From Agrostemma githago (taxonomy: Eukaryota; Streptophyta; Magnoliopsida; Caryophyllales; Caryophyllaceae), in NCBI GenBank assembly GCA_958450325.1, contig OY288246.1, positions 40,105,619-40,169,618 on the forward strand: a stretch of 64,000 bases of DNA. The letters are read 5' to 3'. Shown one piece after another: positions 22,986 through 34,486 of the stretch. The notes under the pieces were generated by a model. The model was given only the letters and a program-made list of their open reading frames with translations. It did no database searches and was not told the DNA's origin. A program made the translations under genes and the position numbers. Within the stretch, counting starts at the first letter, position 1. Each line of letters opens with the position of its first letter.

Positions 22986-24609
22986 TGATGGGTGGGATTT
23001 GTCGTGGATCCCGCCACCAAATAAAAACCAACTAACCTAACTAGGGTAGCAAGGGTAAGTCGGGTCGAATCCGAAGGGACGGGGGGTCGGACTAAGGTAT
23101 GCTACGGTCTAGGACTAGGTTCGAGACGAGCTAATCTAAGGAGGAGGAGACTAGGACTAAGCTAGGTCTAAAGCAAGAAAACAATCAAAGGAAACGGGTT
23201 AGGATTAGGTCGGGGTCAAAGGGGTAACGGAATAGTCGAGGAAGAGCTAGAGTGAAGGAGGTAGTAGGGTAATCTAGGTATAGTTCGGGCTCTCGCAACT
23301 TAGACTCACCTAGAGGTTCCACCTAAAACCCACCTTGGCGACACAAACGACAAACGGGGTTACTAGCGTGATATCGGGGCCTAGGTCGCATCCGGGTTCT
23401 CGCAACTTAGACCGACCTAGGGGTCGTCCTCACCGGGCTCTCGCAACTTAGTGAGGGAACCAAACCCACAAACAAACTATCACCCACAAGAGAAAGTCAA
23501 GAAAAAAAAGCATATGCATACAAGTCATTCAAGCATTTCAACAAACATGTACCATGCATCAAACCAAGAGGAAACCCAAATCTTCCACCAACATCTCCAA
23601 CAAACCCTTAATCACCCATTAAACACCCAAATCACCCTACTAACCCTACCAAGAGTCTACTCAAACATATCTAAGTTAAAACTAACACTAACAAGAAGAA
23701 CCAACTCAAACAACATAACATTCATAGACAAACTAGTGTAAACAATGAACAATAAACATGACAATGAACAAAGATTGGAACTTGGATGATAAAACAAGAT
23801 TAAGAGAAGGAAAAAGAGAGATTATACCATACTAGAAGAGGATGAAAAGACAAGAACTTGCACTAATGAGAAAAATCCAAAACAATCTCCCAAGGTTGTC
23901 AATCTTGGATGAATCTTGAAGAATTCCCTTAATACAAGACTAATTACTAAGATTAACGATAAAATAAAGACTAATCTACACTAATCTAATCTAATCTACG
24001 CTAAAACTAGGCTAGGGTTTGTGGGTAATGAAGAACATAACCTTACATTACAAGAGGAAGGGTATATATAGGGTTACAATGAGTAGGGAGATGAAACAAT
24101 GCTTCACGGGCTGTAACTGGGCCATCCCGTCCGGGATGAGTTGGTCCCGGTCGGGATGAGGTGGTCCCGGTCGGGATGGAGCCCTTTCCGGTCGGGAAGG
24201 CCTCAAAACAGCAACTCCTCTTTTGTGCACTTCATCCCGGACGGGTTGAGGTCATACCCGTCGGGGATGAGTCTTGTAGGCCTCCAATATGATCCTTTTG
24301 GTCCCTCCTTGCTTCACATGGACTTCTCATCGATTCTCAGGACTCGGGATCGGGTCTCGGAGGCTCGGGATTGGGTCCCAAGGTCTCGGGGTCGAATCCA
24401 AGGCATCGAGTGATCGTTCCTTCACTTCGTTGGCTCCGAAAAGTGTATGTATTGAGTCGGAATCGCTCCAACTCTTCATGAATGGTCTCGGGAACCTAAA
24501 ACGAACTAAAGGAAGCATAAGTAACCCATAAACCGCTCCCAAGGAGCGGCTTCACAAGGAAAAAGGGACCAAGACACTACGAAATAGGCACTACAAACTA
24601 CACTTATCA
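22986..24609 (-). repeat. 3' LTR of N2
   Basis: Direct copy of 28589-30209. It has the palindrome cluster 24125-24268 and three CGGGYTCTCGCAACTTAG repeats (23286-23450). Confidence 0.95.
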
Positions 24610-24610
24610 A

Positions 24611-24625
24611 CTCCCCCACACTTAA
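24611..24625 (-). promoter_or_regulatory. Polypurine tract of N2
   Basis: TTAAGTGTGGGGGAG on the minus strand, next to the 3' LTR. Confidence 0.85.
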
Positions 24626-26369
24626 CCCTTACTCGCCCTCGAGTAAGCACATACTACTACTAAACTAGCCGAGTGGGTATTAGCGCACCCTACGCCCTTT
24701 CAACTCACGCGAGTGCACTTAGAGGAAAAGTGCACTCCGCAAGGCAAGTGGGGTCTTGCGACAAAACTGTGGATGCAACCGGACACAAAAACACATAAAC
24801 AACAAACACACAAACAAACAAACCAACAAACAAACACAAGGTTGCACCCAAAGAGAAACAAATACCGCTTCCCTCTAAAAAGCGGTGAAAGAAGCTCCGG
24901 TTTAGGACTCAAGGCAAGTGACAACGTTCCCGAGCTAGCAATACAAACCAAGATGGACAAAACCCTAATAGTATGACGACAGAGCAATAAAAACGTTGGT
25001 AACTTACCTCGGTTCCTCCTAACCTTCTAAGAACGTACTACGGGACGATAGGCGGGATGGAAAAAGGATGAACCACGGTGTTAGTCGACACTGTAGGTAA
25101 GTGAGACCCCGCCCCCTTTAGCAAAGAGCCAAGAGGGTCGTCCCATGTCCGAAACCGCCTAACTAGTCCAAGTAAAAAGTGGAAATGATTGCAAAATGAG
25201 GGAAGACCGACCACTACCGCTATCATCCTTCCTAGGGACTCGGTCCTTTAGTAGGCTCTTCACGGTAATGATCAGAAAAAGGCTTATTTTGAGATGTGGG
25301 GATTATTTTTTTGTGAGACGGTTTTCTTTTGGCATTTTCTTCTTCTTTTGCATTTTTGCTTTGTTTTGTCATGCCATTTCTTTTTCTTCTTTTCTATTTT
25401 CTTTTTGGCTTTTGTGCCTTTTCTTTTTCTTCATTCTTTTCTTTCTTTCACTTTCTTTCATTTTCTTTTCTTTGCCCTTTTGGCATGATTTGGCATTTTT
25501 GGCACTTCTTAACAATTAGGAAAGAGAGAATTCAACAAGTTGCAAATTATTGTGTGGATATGTGTAAGAGGTAGGTGAATGGGTGAGTCGGGGGTGCGCA
25601 CTCCCTTTCAAACCCACAAAAAGGGGAGAACTTGGACTAATCAAACAATCCTAAACACGGTCACCTAAGGGACGGGACTCGGTAACCAAGGCCTTTTCAC
25701 ACCGTGGGGGGTCATAATGGTCAAAATGCAAATCCCGCAGTAAATCCCTAGTAAGCTAGGTGGACTCAAGGTAAAGGACCAACGAATTCATTGATTTAGG
25801 GTCATTCTACTAGGCTAAAGTCCAAGACTCGATTTACACTACTAGGAAGGGAAAGTAAGCACTCACACACTAGCTTCTAAACCGGGTTTTCGAAAACCAT
25901 TTACACACAAGACACACAACAAAACACAAAACAAAGACTCAGCGAAAACGAAAGAAAAAGAAACAAAAGCAACAAAACAAGAACAACACAAAACGAACAC
26001 AGACATAACACAAACACCACCCCTAGCTTCCAAATGAGCAACCAACCAACATCAAACTTTACAAAGCTCCTCCCGAGCACACCACATCACATTCTCCTCC
26101 AAATTCCGCAAGAGACAAAGAAGGAAAAAGAGATAGAAGATGTTACCGGACATCTTGAAAGCTTTCCAAAGCCATCGGTGGTTTAAGCAACCTATAAGGA
26201 AAAGGGGGGCAAACACACACAACAAAACAAATATACGAGACAATGACACAAAAGAAAAACACACAAAAACAAAATCTTTTTGATTTTTGTGAAAAAATTT
26301 CAAATTTGTAGGGTTTTTAAAGATTTTTCGAAAAACTACAAAAATAAAGCTAACTATGCTAGAATATCG
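24626..26369. other. Non-coding 3' internal region of N2
   Basis: Counterpart of 3566-5300 in N1, with the same CAAA repeat (24800-24835) and CTTT-rich tract (25320-25480). No gene. Confidence 0.7.
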
Positions 26370-26384
26370 CTCCCCCACACTTAA
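26370..26384 (-). promoter_or_regulatory. Internal polypurine-tract copy of N2
   Basis: Second exact TTAAGTGTGGGGGAG, 1.76 kb from the terminal one, as in N1. Confidence 0.6.
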
Positions 26385-26767
26385 GCCGAGCCATGTCCTC
26401 ATGCTCGACCGTAGTGCATGGGAGCACAAAAGAAAAGAAACTACGAAAATAAAGCTAAAAATCAAAAAGAAAAGTGGAGAAAAGGGTAGAAAGCGTCCGG
26501 CCGGGGTGTAGTCAAGTCACCTTGGGCCGAGACAAGAAAAGATATGGATGGGGGAAGAAGTAAAAAGAAAGAAATAAAAGGAAATGGGAGGGGAGGACTA
26601 GGTGTAATCAAGTCACCTAGCCCGGATTTCGCCCAAATCCGACTAATTCCTACAAAAGGGTGAAAATCTTGTAAAATTTGGATTTTGAAATGGAGGTTGG
26701 GTGGGGGCATACAATGGTCGGGTGGACTCGAATGTCGAAGAAGAGGCATAAGGTGGAGTAGGAGACC

Positions 26768-26935
26768 TTCCCGGTCGGGATGGATGGTCCCGATCGGAAT
26801 GATAAACCCTTCCCGGTCGAGAAGCCTCCTTCCCGGTCGGGAAGACACTCCAGAAGTCTCGAAATATGGCACCCTCATCCCGGTCGGGATGGCTCCTTCC
26901 CGGTCGGGATGCCTCATCCTCCCGGTCGGGAAGCT
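26768..26935. repeat. Internal palindrome cluster of N2
   Basis: TCCCGGTCGGGA and one-mismatch variants spaced about 20 bp, counterpart of 6078-6238 in N1. Confidence 0.82.
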
Positions 26936-27155
26936 CTCCTCATGGTCTTCTTGACCTCCAAAACCCCAAAAGCTTAACCTAAGCTTCAAAAACCGACTCC
27001 CTAGCTTTCAATCAATGCTCTATCGAAAGCCATTCCTCTCTAGGATCACCTTCACTTCACACCTATCACAACAAGCTCAAATACAACATCAAATTCCCTC
27101 CCTCACATCGCTCATCAAAATACCAAATAATAAGAGTTTCACAAAACTAACAATC

Positions 27156-28375
27156 CTAGAAACCAAGGTACCAAACAAACATATATACACACACAAAAGC
27201 AAAAAGGGAAAGAAAAAGAGATATATACAATAAGGTACTCTCACCAACTACACCTCCATAGCCATCTAGAGCTCGAAGAAGTAAGTCAAATGCCCTAGCA
27301 ACATCTTCATTTAAGCTCACATGGCCGAGCCTAGCCACTTTCAAGAGCTTCCAAGTTGGCGGGAAAAAGCGATCATCTTCATTATGCTCGGGGTTATTGT
27401 GATCTTCCGGGTCTTCGGAACCAATATAGCTACGACTCTTATGACCATCCGGTAGGTATAGTGGTCTAGAGTCGTGCTCGGTGTTATGATGTGGGAGATC
27501 ACACCCTAGAGGTGTCGCTTCTTCTACGGGGTCGAGAGTGGAACTCTTTTCCACCGCCCGACAAGGATCCTCTTCACCAATCGTCTCACAAGACAAGGGA
27601 CTAGACATCGAGTGCGGTAGAGGAGGATAAGGCATCAAGTTTTCTTCATTGGAGGGTTTAGGATCCTCCAATTTCCCGTTCAAGGCAAGTTCCAAGGCAT
27701 CTACTTCTTTTTCCCAAGTATTGCGCTCCTTTTCACTCACCTTGTCTATATGGCTCCCCAAGAGTTATCTCGAGAATCATGTTCACTCCCCTCCCCATTG
27801 TTGGCCCTTGAAGCTTCAACTTCCCCTATTCTCTCCCTATCTTCACCACCCAAGCAACACTCAACATTGGTCTCTTGATCGACCCTCTCTTCTTCATTTG
27901 TAGCTTCAAGGTTCGGTTGACTTTCTTGTGGAGGCACCCGACCTTCTTGCCCAAATGAACCTTCCTCAACATGTAATGGATCTCGAGTGGCCAACATCGT
28001 GATATGAGCCATGAGTGCATCGATTCGAGCATCTTGCACCGCTATTTGGGCCTTGAACTCCTCCCTAACCCCTTGTATTTGAGTCAACATCAATTGTTGA
28101 CCCTTTTGCAATAACATCATCATCTCATGTTGGCTCTCTTGTGTTTGGACCAACATTTGACAAGTCTCAAAGTTAGGGATATTTGGTTGTGGGTTATGTG
28201 AGGGTGTTTGGTAGTTGTTAGGATGTGGGAACGATCCTTAACAACTTTCTTGGTAACCATAAGAAGAGGGTTCATAAGATTGTTGATGAGGTTGATATGG
28301 TTGGTAAAGTTGTGGGTTTTGGTAATTCGCCCCATAGTTGTCCCGTGATGATTGATGGTAGCTTGGACGTGCCAT
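27156..28375 (-). pseudogene. Unrecognised element protein of N2 (AFDLLL motif)
   Basis: Same unrecognised protein as in N1. From the Met at 28375 the N-terminus is Tyr/Gln/Pro-rich (YQPYQPHQQSYEPSSYGYQ). A TAA at about 28240 interrupts it, but the frame continues to 27746 with a coiled-coil-like Gln-rich part (MLVQTQESQHEMMMLLQKGQ) and then an acidic part. The last piece (27761-27156) is one frame over, overlaps by 16 bases and ends with VARAFDLLLRALDGYGGV. The frame change is at another place than in N1, so decay is more likely than programmed frameshifting. No Gag core or zinc knuckle seen. Confidence 0.6.
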
Positions 28376-28567
28376 GTCAATAACGTTGCTTTGGTACCTA
28401 GGATGAGGTAGAAGCACTTGAGCAAACGTTAGTAGCCTAGTGCTTTTGAGGCACTAGGAAGGGAGAGTAACACACAAGAATAAAAAACGGGGATACACAA
28501 GGAGAAGAGAACACAAAAATCAAGAACTAAGTCCAAAACTAAGCAAACCAAAGTCTAAACTACGCCG

Positions 28568-28585
28568 TCCCCGGCAACGGCGCCA
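28568..28585 (-). promoter_or_regulatory. Primer binding site of N2 (tRNA-Asp)
   Basis: TGGCGCCGTTGCCGGGGA on the minus strand, three bases from the 5' LTR. Confidence 0.92.
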
Positions 28586-28588
28586 ATT

Positions 28589-30209
28589 TGATGGGTGGGA
28601 TTTGTCGTGGATCCCGCCACCAAATAAAAACCAACTAACCTAACTAGGGTAGCTAGGGCAAGTCGGGTCGAATCCACAGGGACGGGAGGTCGGACTAAGG
28701 TATGCTACGGTCTAGGACTAGGTTCAAGACGAGCTAATCTAAGGAGGGGGAGACTAGGACTAAGCTAGGTCTAAAGCAAGAAAACAATCAAAGGAAACAG
28801 GCTAGGATTAGGTCGGGGTCAAAGGGGTAACGGAATGGTCAAGGAAGAGCTTGAGTGAAGGAGGTAGTAGGGTAATCTAGGTATAGTACGGGCTCTCGCA
28901 ACTTAGACTCACCTAGAGGTTCCACCTAAAACCCACCTTGGCGACACAAACGACAAACGGGGTTACTAGCGTGATATCGGGGCCTAGGTCGCATCCGGGC
29001 TCTCGCAACTTAGACCGACTAGGTCGTCCTCACCGGGCTCTCGCAACTTAGTGAGGGAACCAAACCCACAAACAAACTATCACCCACAAGAGAAAGTCAA
29101 GAAAAACAAGCATATGCATACAAGTCCTTCAAGCATTTCAACAAACATGTACCATGCATCAAACCAAGAAGAAACCCAAATCTTCCACCAACATCTCCAA
29201 CAAACCCTTAATCACCCATTAAACACCCAAATCACCCTACTAACCCTAGCAAGAGTCTACTCAAACATATCTAAGTTAAAACTAACACTAACAAGAAGAA
29301 CCAACTCAAACAACATAACATTCATAAACAAACTAGTGTAAACAATGAACAATAAACATGACAATGAACAAAGATTGGAACTTGGATGATAAAACAAGAT
29401 TAAGAGAAGGAAAAAGAGAGATTATACCATACTAGAAGAGGATGAAAAGACAAGAACTTGCACTAATGAGAAAAACCCAAAACAATCTCCCAAGGTTGTC
29501 AATCTTGGATGAATCTTGAAGAATTCCCTTAATACAAGTCTAATTACTAAGATTAACGATAAACTAAAGACTAATCTACACTAATATAATCTAATCTATG
29601 CTAAAACTAGGCTAGGGTTTGTGGGTAATGAAGAACATAACCTTACATTACAAGAGGAAGGGTATATATAGGGTTACAATGAGTAGGGAGATGAAACAAT
29701 GCTTCACAGGCTGTAACTGGGCCATCCCGTCCGGGATGAGTTGGTCCCGGTCGGGATGAGGTGGTCCCGGTCGGGATGGACCCCTTCCCGGTCGGGAAGG
29801 CCTCAAAACAGCAGGTCCTCTTTTGTGCACTTCATCCCGGACGGGTTGAGGTCATACCCGTCGGGGATGAGTCTTGTAGGCCTCCAATATGATCCTTTTG
29901 GTCCCTCCTTGCTTCACATGGACTTCTCATCGATTCTTGGGACTCGGGATCGGGTCTCGGAGGCTCGGGATTGGGTCCCAAGGTCTCGGGGTCGAATCCA
30001 AGGCATCGAGTGATCGTTCCTTCACTTCGTTGGCTCCGAAAAGTGTATGTATTGAGTCGGAATCGCTCCAACTTTTCATGAATGGTCTCGGGAACCTAAA
30101 ACGAACTAAAGGAAGCATAAGTAACCCATAAACCGCTCCCAAGGAGCGGTTCCACAAGGAAAAAGGGACCAAAACACTACGAAATAGGCACTACAAACTA
30201 CACTTATCA
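28589..30209 (-). repeat. 5' LTR of N2
   Basis: Direct copy of 22986-24609, ending TTATCA at 30209 next to TSD ACTTC. Confidence 0.95.
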
Positions 30210-30214
30210 ACTTC

Positions 30215-30551
30215 CCAACACGTACCCTCACCCCTTTCTCAGAACCTCGATTTCCGGATGCCCAAAACCGTTGGCGCACGAGAGTCATTCTATACACGGT
30301 ATCCGATAATGTCGGTATCAGTATCAAATGCAAAGGGACGAGCCCCATAAACTCTGACATCCGAATGGGCCATACTTTGTGCATGGCCCACTAAGATATA
30401 GAGTGGGTTCGAACGGACCCGAACTCCCACAAAGTTCGGTGGCGACTCCACTTCAATTTAAATTTCAATTCGATCCATCTCATATGGAGATTCAGTCGCC
30501 TCCCCAAACCCGCGCGTGGCCGCGTCGGGGTGGACCTATGTCATGTCCACA
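30215..30551 (+). repeat. 5' LTR of T3, part 2
   Basis: Continuation of 20874-22985 after the N2 insertion, ending GTCCACA at 30551. Confidence 0.93.
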
Positions 30552-33500
30552 ATTTGGCGACTCCGCTGGGGATTAACTGATGCGTGACTTACCATCGGCA
30601 CCCTCAGGGTGAGACTCGAATAGAAATCGTTTGACTAGTACAATACGCGTTTCAGTTTTACGGTTCATGCATAACCCTATCTTTTCCCGGGCCGGTACTG
30701 GTGACTGATGTCCCACTATACCGTGATATACTCCAATATGGATATGTCAAAGGTGTCCGTAGTCAATTCGTATGGGTTTCGCGGCATGTTCTAAGCTCAA
30801 CTCGACTTAGAGAGTCCGTCCCGATTCACGTCTAGGCTATGTGCACTGGTATAGACCCTTTATAGACCGACCGAGACATAGTACAGAGCATACATGGTGT
30901 CGTTACTATGCTTGTGTGACTATGTGTTATTTGGTTTCTAAAGTCGCTTTCAAAAACCGTCCTTTTCCAAAGATTGCATCTTTCTCAAAATATCCAATTT
31001 CAAAACCCGGGACGTATACCGAATTTAGGATTTATGATTTTACTCAAAATAGCCTATTTCTAGCCGGTATTCTGCCCATTTCAAAACTCGAAAATATTTT
31101 CAAAATCTCAAATTTGAGGCCCAATACATTTTTTCTAATTTTTGAAAAATCCCTCCACCGAATTTTCTTCGGATTAAAAAAAATCCTTTTCAAAACCTTT
31201 CTCTTCTGAGGACTTCCCGTATTTGGTATGTGTCGGGTCGTGTCATAAGTCGTCGAGGTCTTTAGCGTCGAGACTCTGTCGATCTTACATCACGAGTTTC
31301 TTCCCTATCCCAGTCCGCCTTATTAGACTAAGGCAAGGCTCACCTACGTAGGACATACTCCTACAAAGGAGGGCCCATCTACACATTCGAGTCCAAAGTC
31401 TTGGGATGTCTCACGTGGACCTTTCTTTGAACAGGACTCGGCCCACGCGCCGAATCCTAAGGAAGGCCCACCTCTCACGAGTCACCCGTCTAGGTGTCCT
31501 TTCCGAGTCATTTCCTTTTCAGGCTTTTCTCACTCAAGGGCTACCCTCCAGCAGGGCGATCAATCACGGTTGCTCTAAGGGTCGTGTCCTACACGTGTCG
31601 TCTCACATACCCCACCTTCGAGTCACTTAGATGTCATACCATCTGAGTCCTATCTGAGTCCTTGGCCTCACTTGGGGGCTATTCTCCGACGGAGCGATTA
31701 ATCACAGTCCCTCTGAGAATCGCACCCTACACATTTGCCTTAGGAGAGTCTAACCCGAGTCAAACCCGGTCGCCCCATTTTTGGACTCACCCTTCTGCAG
31801 CTCGAGTCTAATTCGCGGTCGTTACCTCGTCTAGGTCAACATTCGAGTATCCCGGTCCGAGAGTCTTTGTCGACCCGTCACCCCGGGTCGTGTCTAGTTT
31901 GACTCCCTCTCTTGCACTTGCGCAAAGCCGAGTTGAGGCGAGTCGTGGCACCCGTCGTTCTGTCCAATCAAAGACCTTACCAAAAAAACAACCAACCGAG
32001 CATCCGAGTCCGGATTTGATTCGAGTCTAAGTCTGAGTCCGAGTCTAGGATACCCTACATCCTCATTTCCAAATCAGAGTCAGAGTCTTTTGCATTCTGT
32101 CCTCTTTTTCAAAATTCAATAAAATCAGCTTTCAAATATTCTTTCTCTTATATACTTTCCTTATGTGTTTCCGAAAACAGGATAAACACCATCATACATT
32201 GTGAGCACATGCACGTGACTATTATAGGCACATCTATAATGACTGCAGGAAACTGAGCCCGTGTTTCCCTTTTACCTATTCCATGTCTGACATAGAAAGC
32301 CACAAAACTACACTTAGCAGGAGCGGTATCGAATCCTATGACAAATCTAGGTAATCTCCTAGTTTGGGTTCAAGACGGGAGGCAAGCCCATTTCCCACAA
32401 TAAACACCCATCCAACAAGATCAACCAATCCCTACCTCAGGTGTTAGTTTGACCAACAAAAAAAATTGGACGAAAAAAATCAAAAGTCCAAGAATAAAAG
32501 AAAAACTGGACAAAAAAAATCAAAAGTCCAGGAAAAAGCAAAAGGCCAAAACAAAAAGCAGGCCATTATCAAAAAAAAAAGAGGCACCCATGACCGAGGT
32601 TAAGCGGTCAATCCAAATGAAGAATCCCATGACCGGAGCTAAGAGGTCAACCAAAAAAATTAAAAAAGCCCATGACCAGGGTCAACGGTCGGCCCAAATG
32701 AAAGTCCTTTGACCGGAATACGGTCAATTCAAAATTACCGATATCCATACCATCCAATAGGGGAGAAACGATCAAGTTGGTCAACTAACACCACATTTAG
32801 CCTTCCCACATTACAACCCTCAAGACCTTCCCGAGACCTAGGCTAGAGACAGCCCGGAATTTTGAGGATTCAAGCTCCATAGGATACCCCTGACCATTAG
32901 GGCCCGACATGGAAACCAGATCCCGCATTATCAAACCTACCCCGTTCAAAGTTCGAGCCATTTTTACTCGACTTCCCCCTTGCACAACAACTACAACACA
33001 ACACAACACGACATAACAGAATTCACAATCACCATACAAAGACCCGAGATCAAAACTCGTCAAAGACCCGAGATCAAAACTCGTCAAAGACCCGAGAGCA
33101 AAACTCGTCAAATCCCATCCCAATTCTTCTCATCCAAACCAGTTACCAACCCCAAACACGGGAACTCAACTTGCAGTCGGCATAGAACATGCCCAAATAG
33201 TTCACACCACCTCTCGGGGTACCCCGGAGAACGCTCACGGTCACTGGATCAACATCGTAACCATTCTAGCCCTTTGATCAAGACATCATTGGGAATGCAC
33301 CTAGCCTACACCATCGATATGGCTAGTTACACACAAAGTCCTATTAGACTAGGCACCATAATATATCTTTCTTCACTGAACTACGGCATGGTTTGATTTC
33401 ACTACACGTGAGTACGTAGGCAGCCTTTCAACAGAGGCACAACCACCCACATCGACACACATTCAAAAAGCACCATTATTCCGGTCACGACACTGTCATG

Positions 33501-34486
33501 TTCTCAGCAGCAAGCTTTGTCATCCTGGGGGCTTCTTTCAGACAGAAGACCGCCATCCACTCACATAATCCAAAGACTTTCAAAATCTAGCCACCTTTCT
33601 ATAGTGTGTCCTAATACTTGGCTCACTCGAAGACGAGAATCTGTCAGGACTCGAAGCTACACCCTACTTTGGGAAAATTTCCCCAAAACCAAAAATTCAA
33701 GAAAGAACCAGACTACAGCATTGCTACCGCTAAGCCCTATAACAGATCGTTCCCATTTCAACTTCGACCGTGTTGCCACTCGCCTAGGTTACGGAATAGC
33801 GCAACTTAAGAGTCTTGTCATCTTAGGAAGCCCACCCCTCTACCAGATCACGGTCCAACCCTTAGAGAGTCCAAGTCATGTCTGTCAACTCGTCCTGTTG
33901 CGTCCAGAGTTGAGTCTGTCGGTATGCCCCTCTTTTCAAATTCTCATTTTAAAATTTGCAAAACTTAGCCATTTGGAAAAAATCCTTTTCGACAAGGTCA
34001 AACTTCAGTCTATTTAAATTGCAAATTTCTTTTCTACCCCTTTCCATTTTGAAAACCTAGCACGTGAGTTGCTTTCAGGATTTTGATTTCAAAAACTAAG
34101 CAATTTTTATTCCCCAGCGCGGGTCATATGTTTAACTACGTGTTGCATGCAAAATTAATGTAACTGATATAGGTACGACTCAAGGCTTCAGAAAGAGGCC
34201 TGCACAGCTCACATATAACTCCCCAGCGGAAGGCCCAAGGCGGCATTTTTTTACGGGAAGGGCCCGTATATAGGCGCACCCAAGACTTACGCGGCAAGTC
34301 CAATTTCCCCACGGAGTTATCAGCATCGACCCAGGTATGGTTTCTAACTTGTGGCTGGTGAGCTCTTCACGCAAGTCCAATGGACTGTAAGCGACCCGAC
34401 CGGAAGTCTGCCGGTCTTAATCCTCGATTGGCCTGGTAGCTACTCTGACTTTCGCCTTGTCCAAGCCTCAGTCAGAGTGGGGGCTC
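30552..34486 (+). other. Interior of T3 (no gag-pol)
   Basis: The PBS begins at 30554 (TTGGCGACTCCGCTGGGGA). The leader to about 31500 is homologous to the leader of T4. From there to about 33380 is unique DNA with an A-rich stretch (32450-32700) and three 24-bp tandem units (33037-33108). The segment 33391-34486 resembles the T5 3' region. ORFs over 100 codons (33517-34017, for example) show no known domain and I do not call them genes. Confidence 0.75.
33037..33108. repeat. Three 24-bp tandem repeats
   Basis: Unit CAAAGACCCGAGATCAAAAC plus TCGT, starting at 33037, 33061 and 33085, nearly identical. On the minus strand it would encode a repeat of TSFDLGSL. Confidence 0.85.

Larger units (their letters stand above)
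22986..30209 (-). mobile_element. Non-autonomous LTR retrotransposon N2, complete
   Basis: 7224-bp element of the N1 family. Direct LTRs at 22986-24609 and 28589-30209, TSD ACTTC (22981-22985 and 30210-30214), tRNA-Asp PBS at 28568-28585 and PPT at 24611-24625. It reads on the minus strand and sits in the 5' LTR of T3. No protease, RT or integrase. LTR copies differ at only a few per cent by eye, so insertion is fairly recent. Confidence 0.95.

Noticed and set aside
33517..34017. 166-codon ORF in T3 as a gene
   Set aside because: No recognisable domain, lies in a non-coding interior, and related elements do not keep it.
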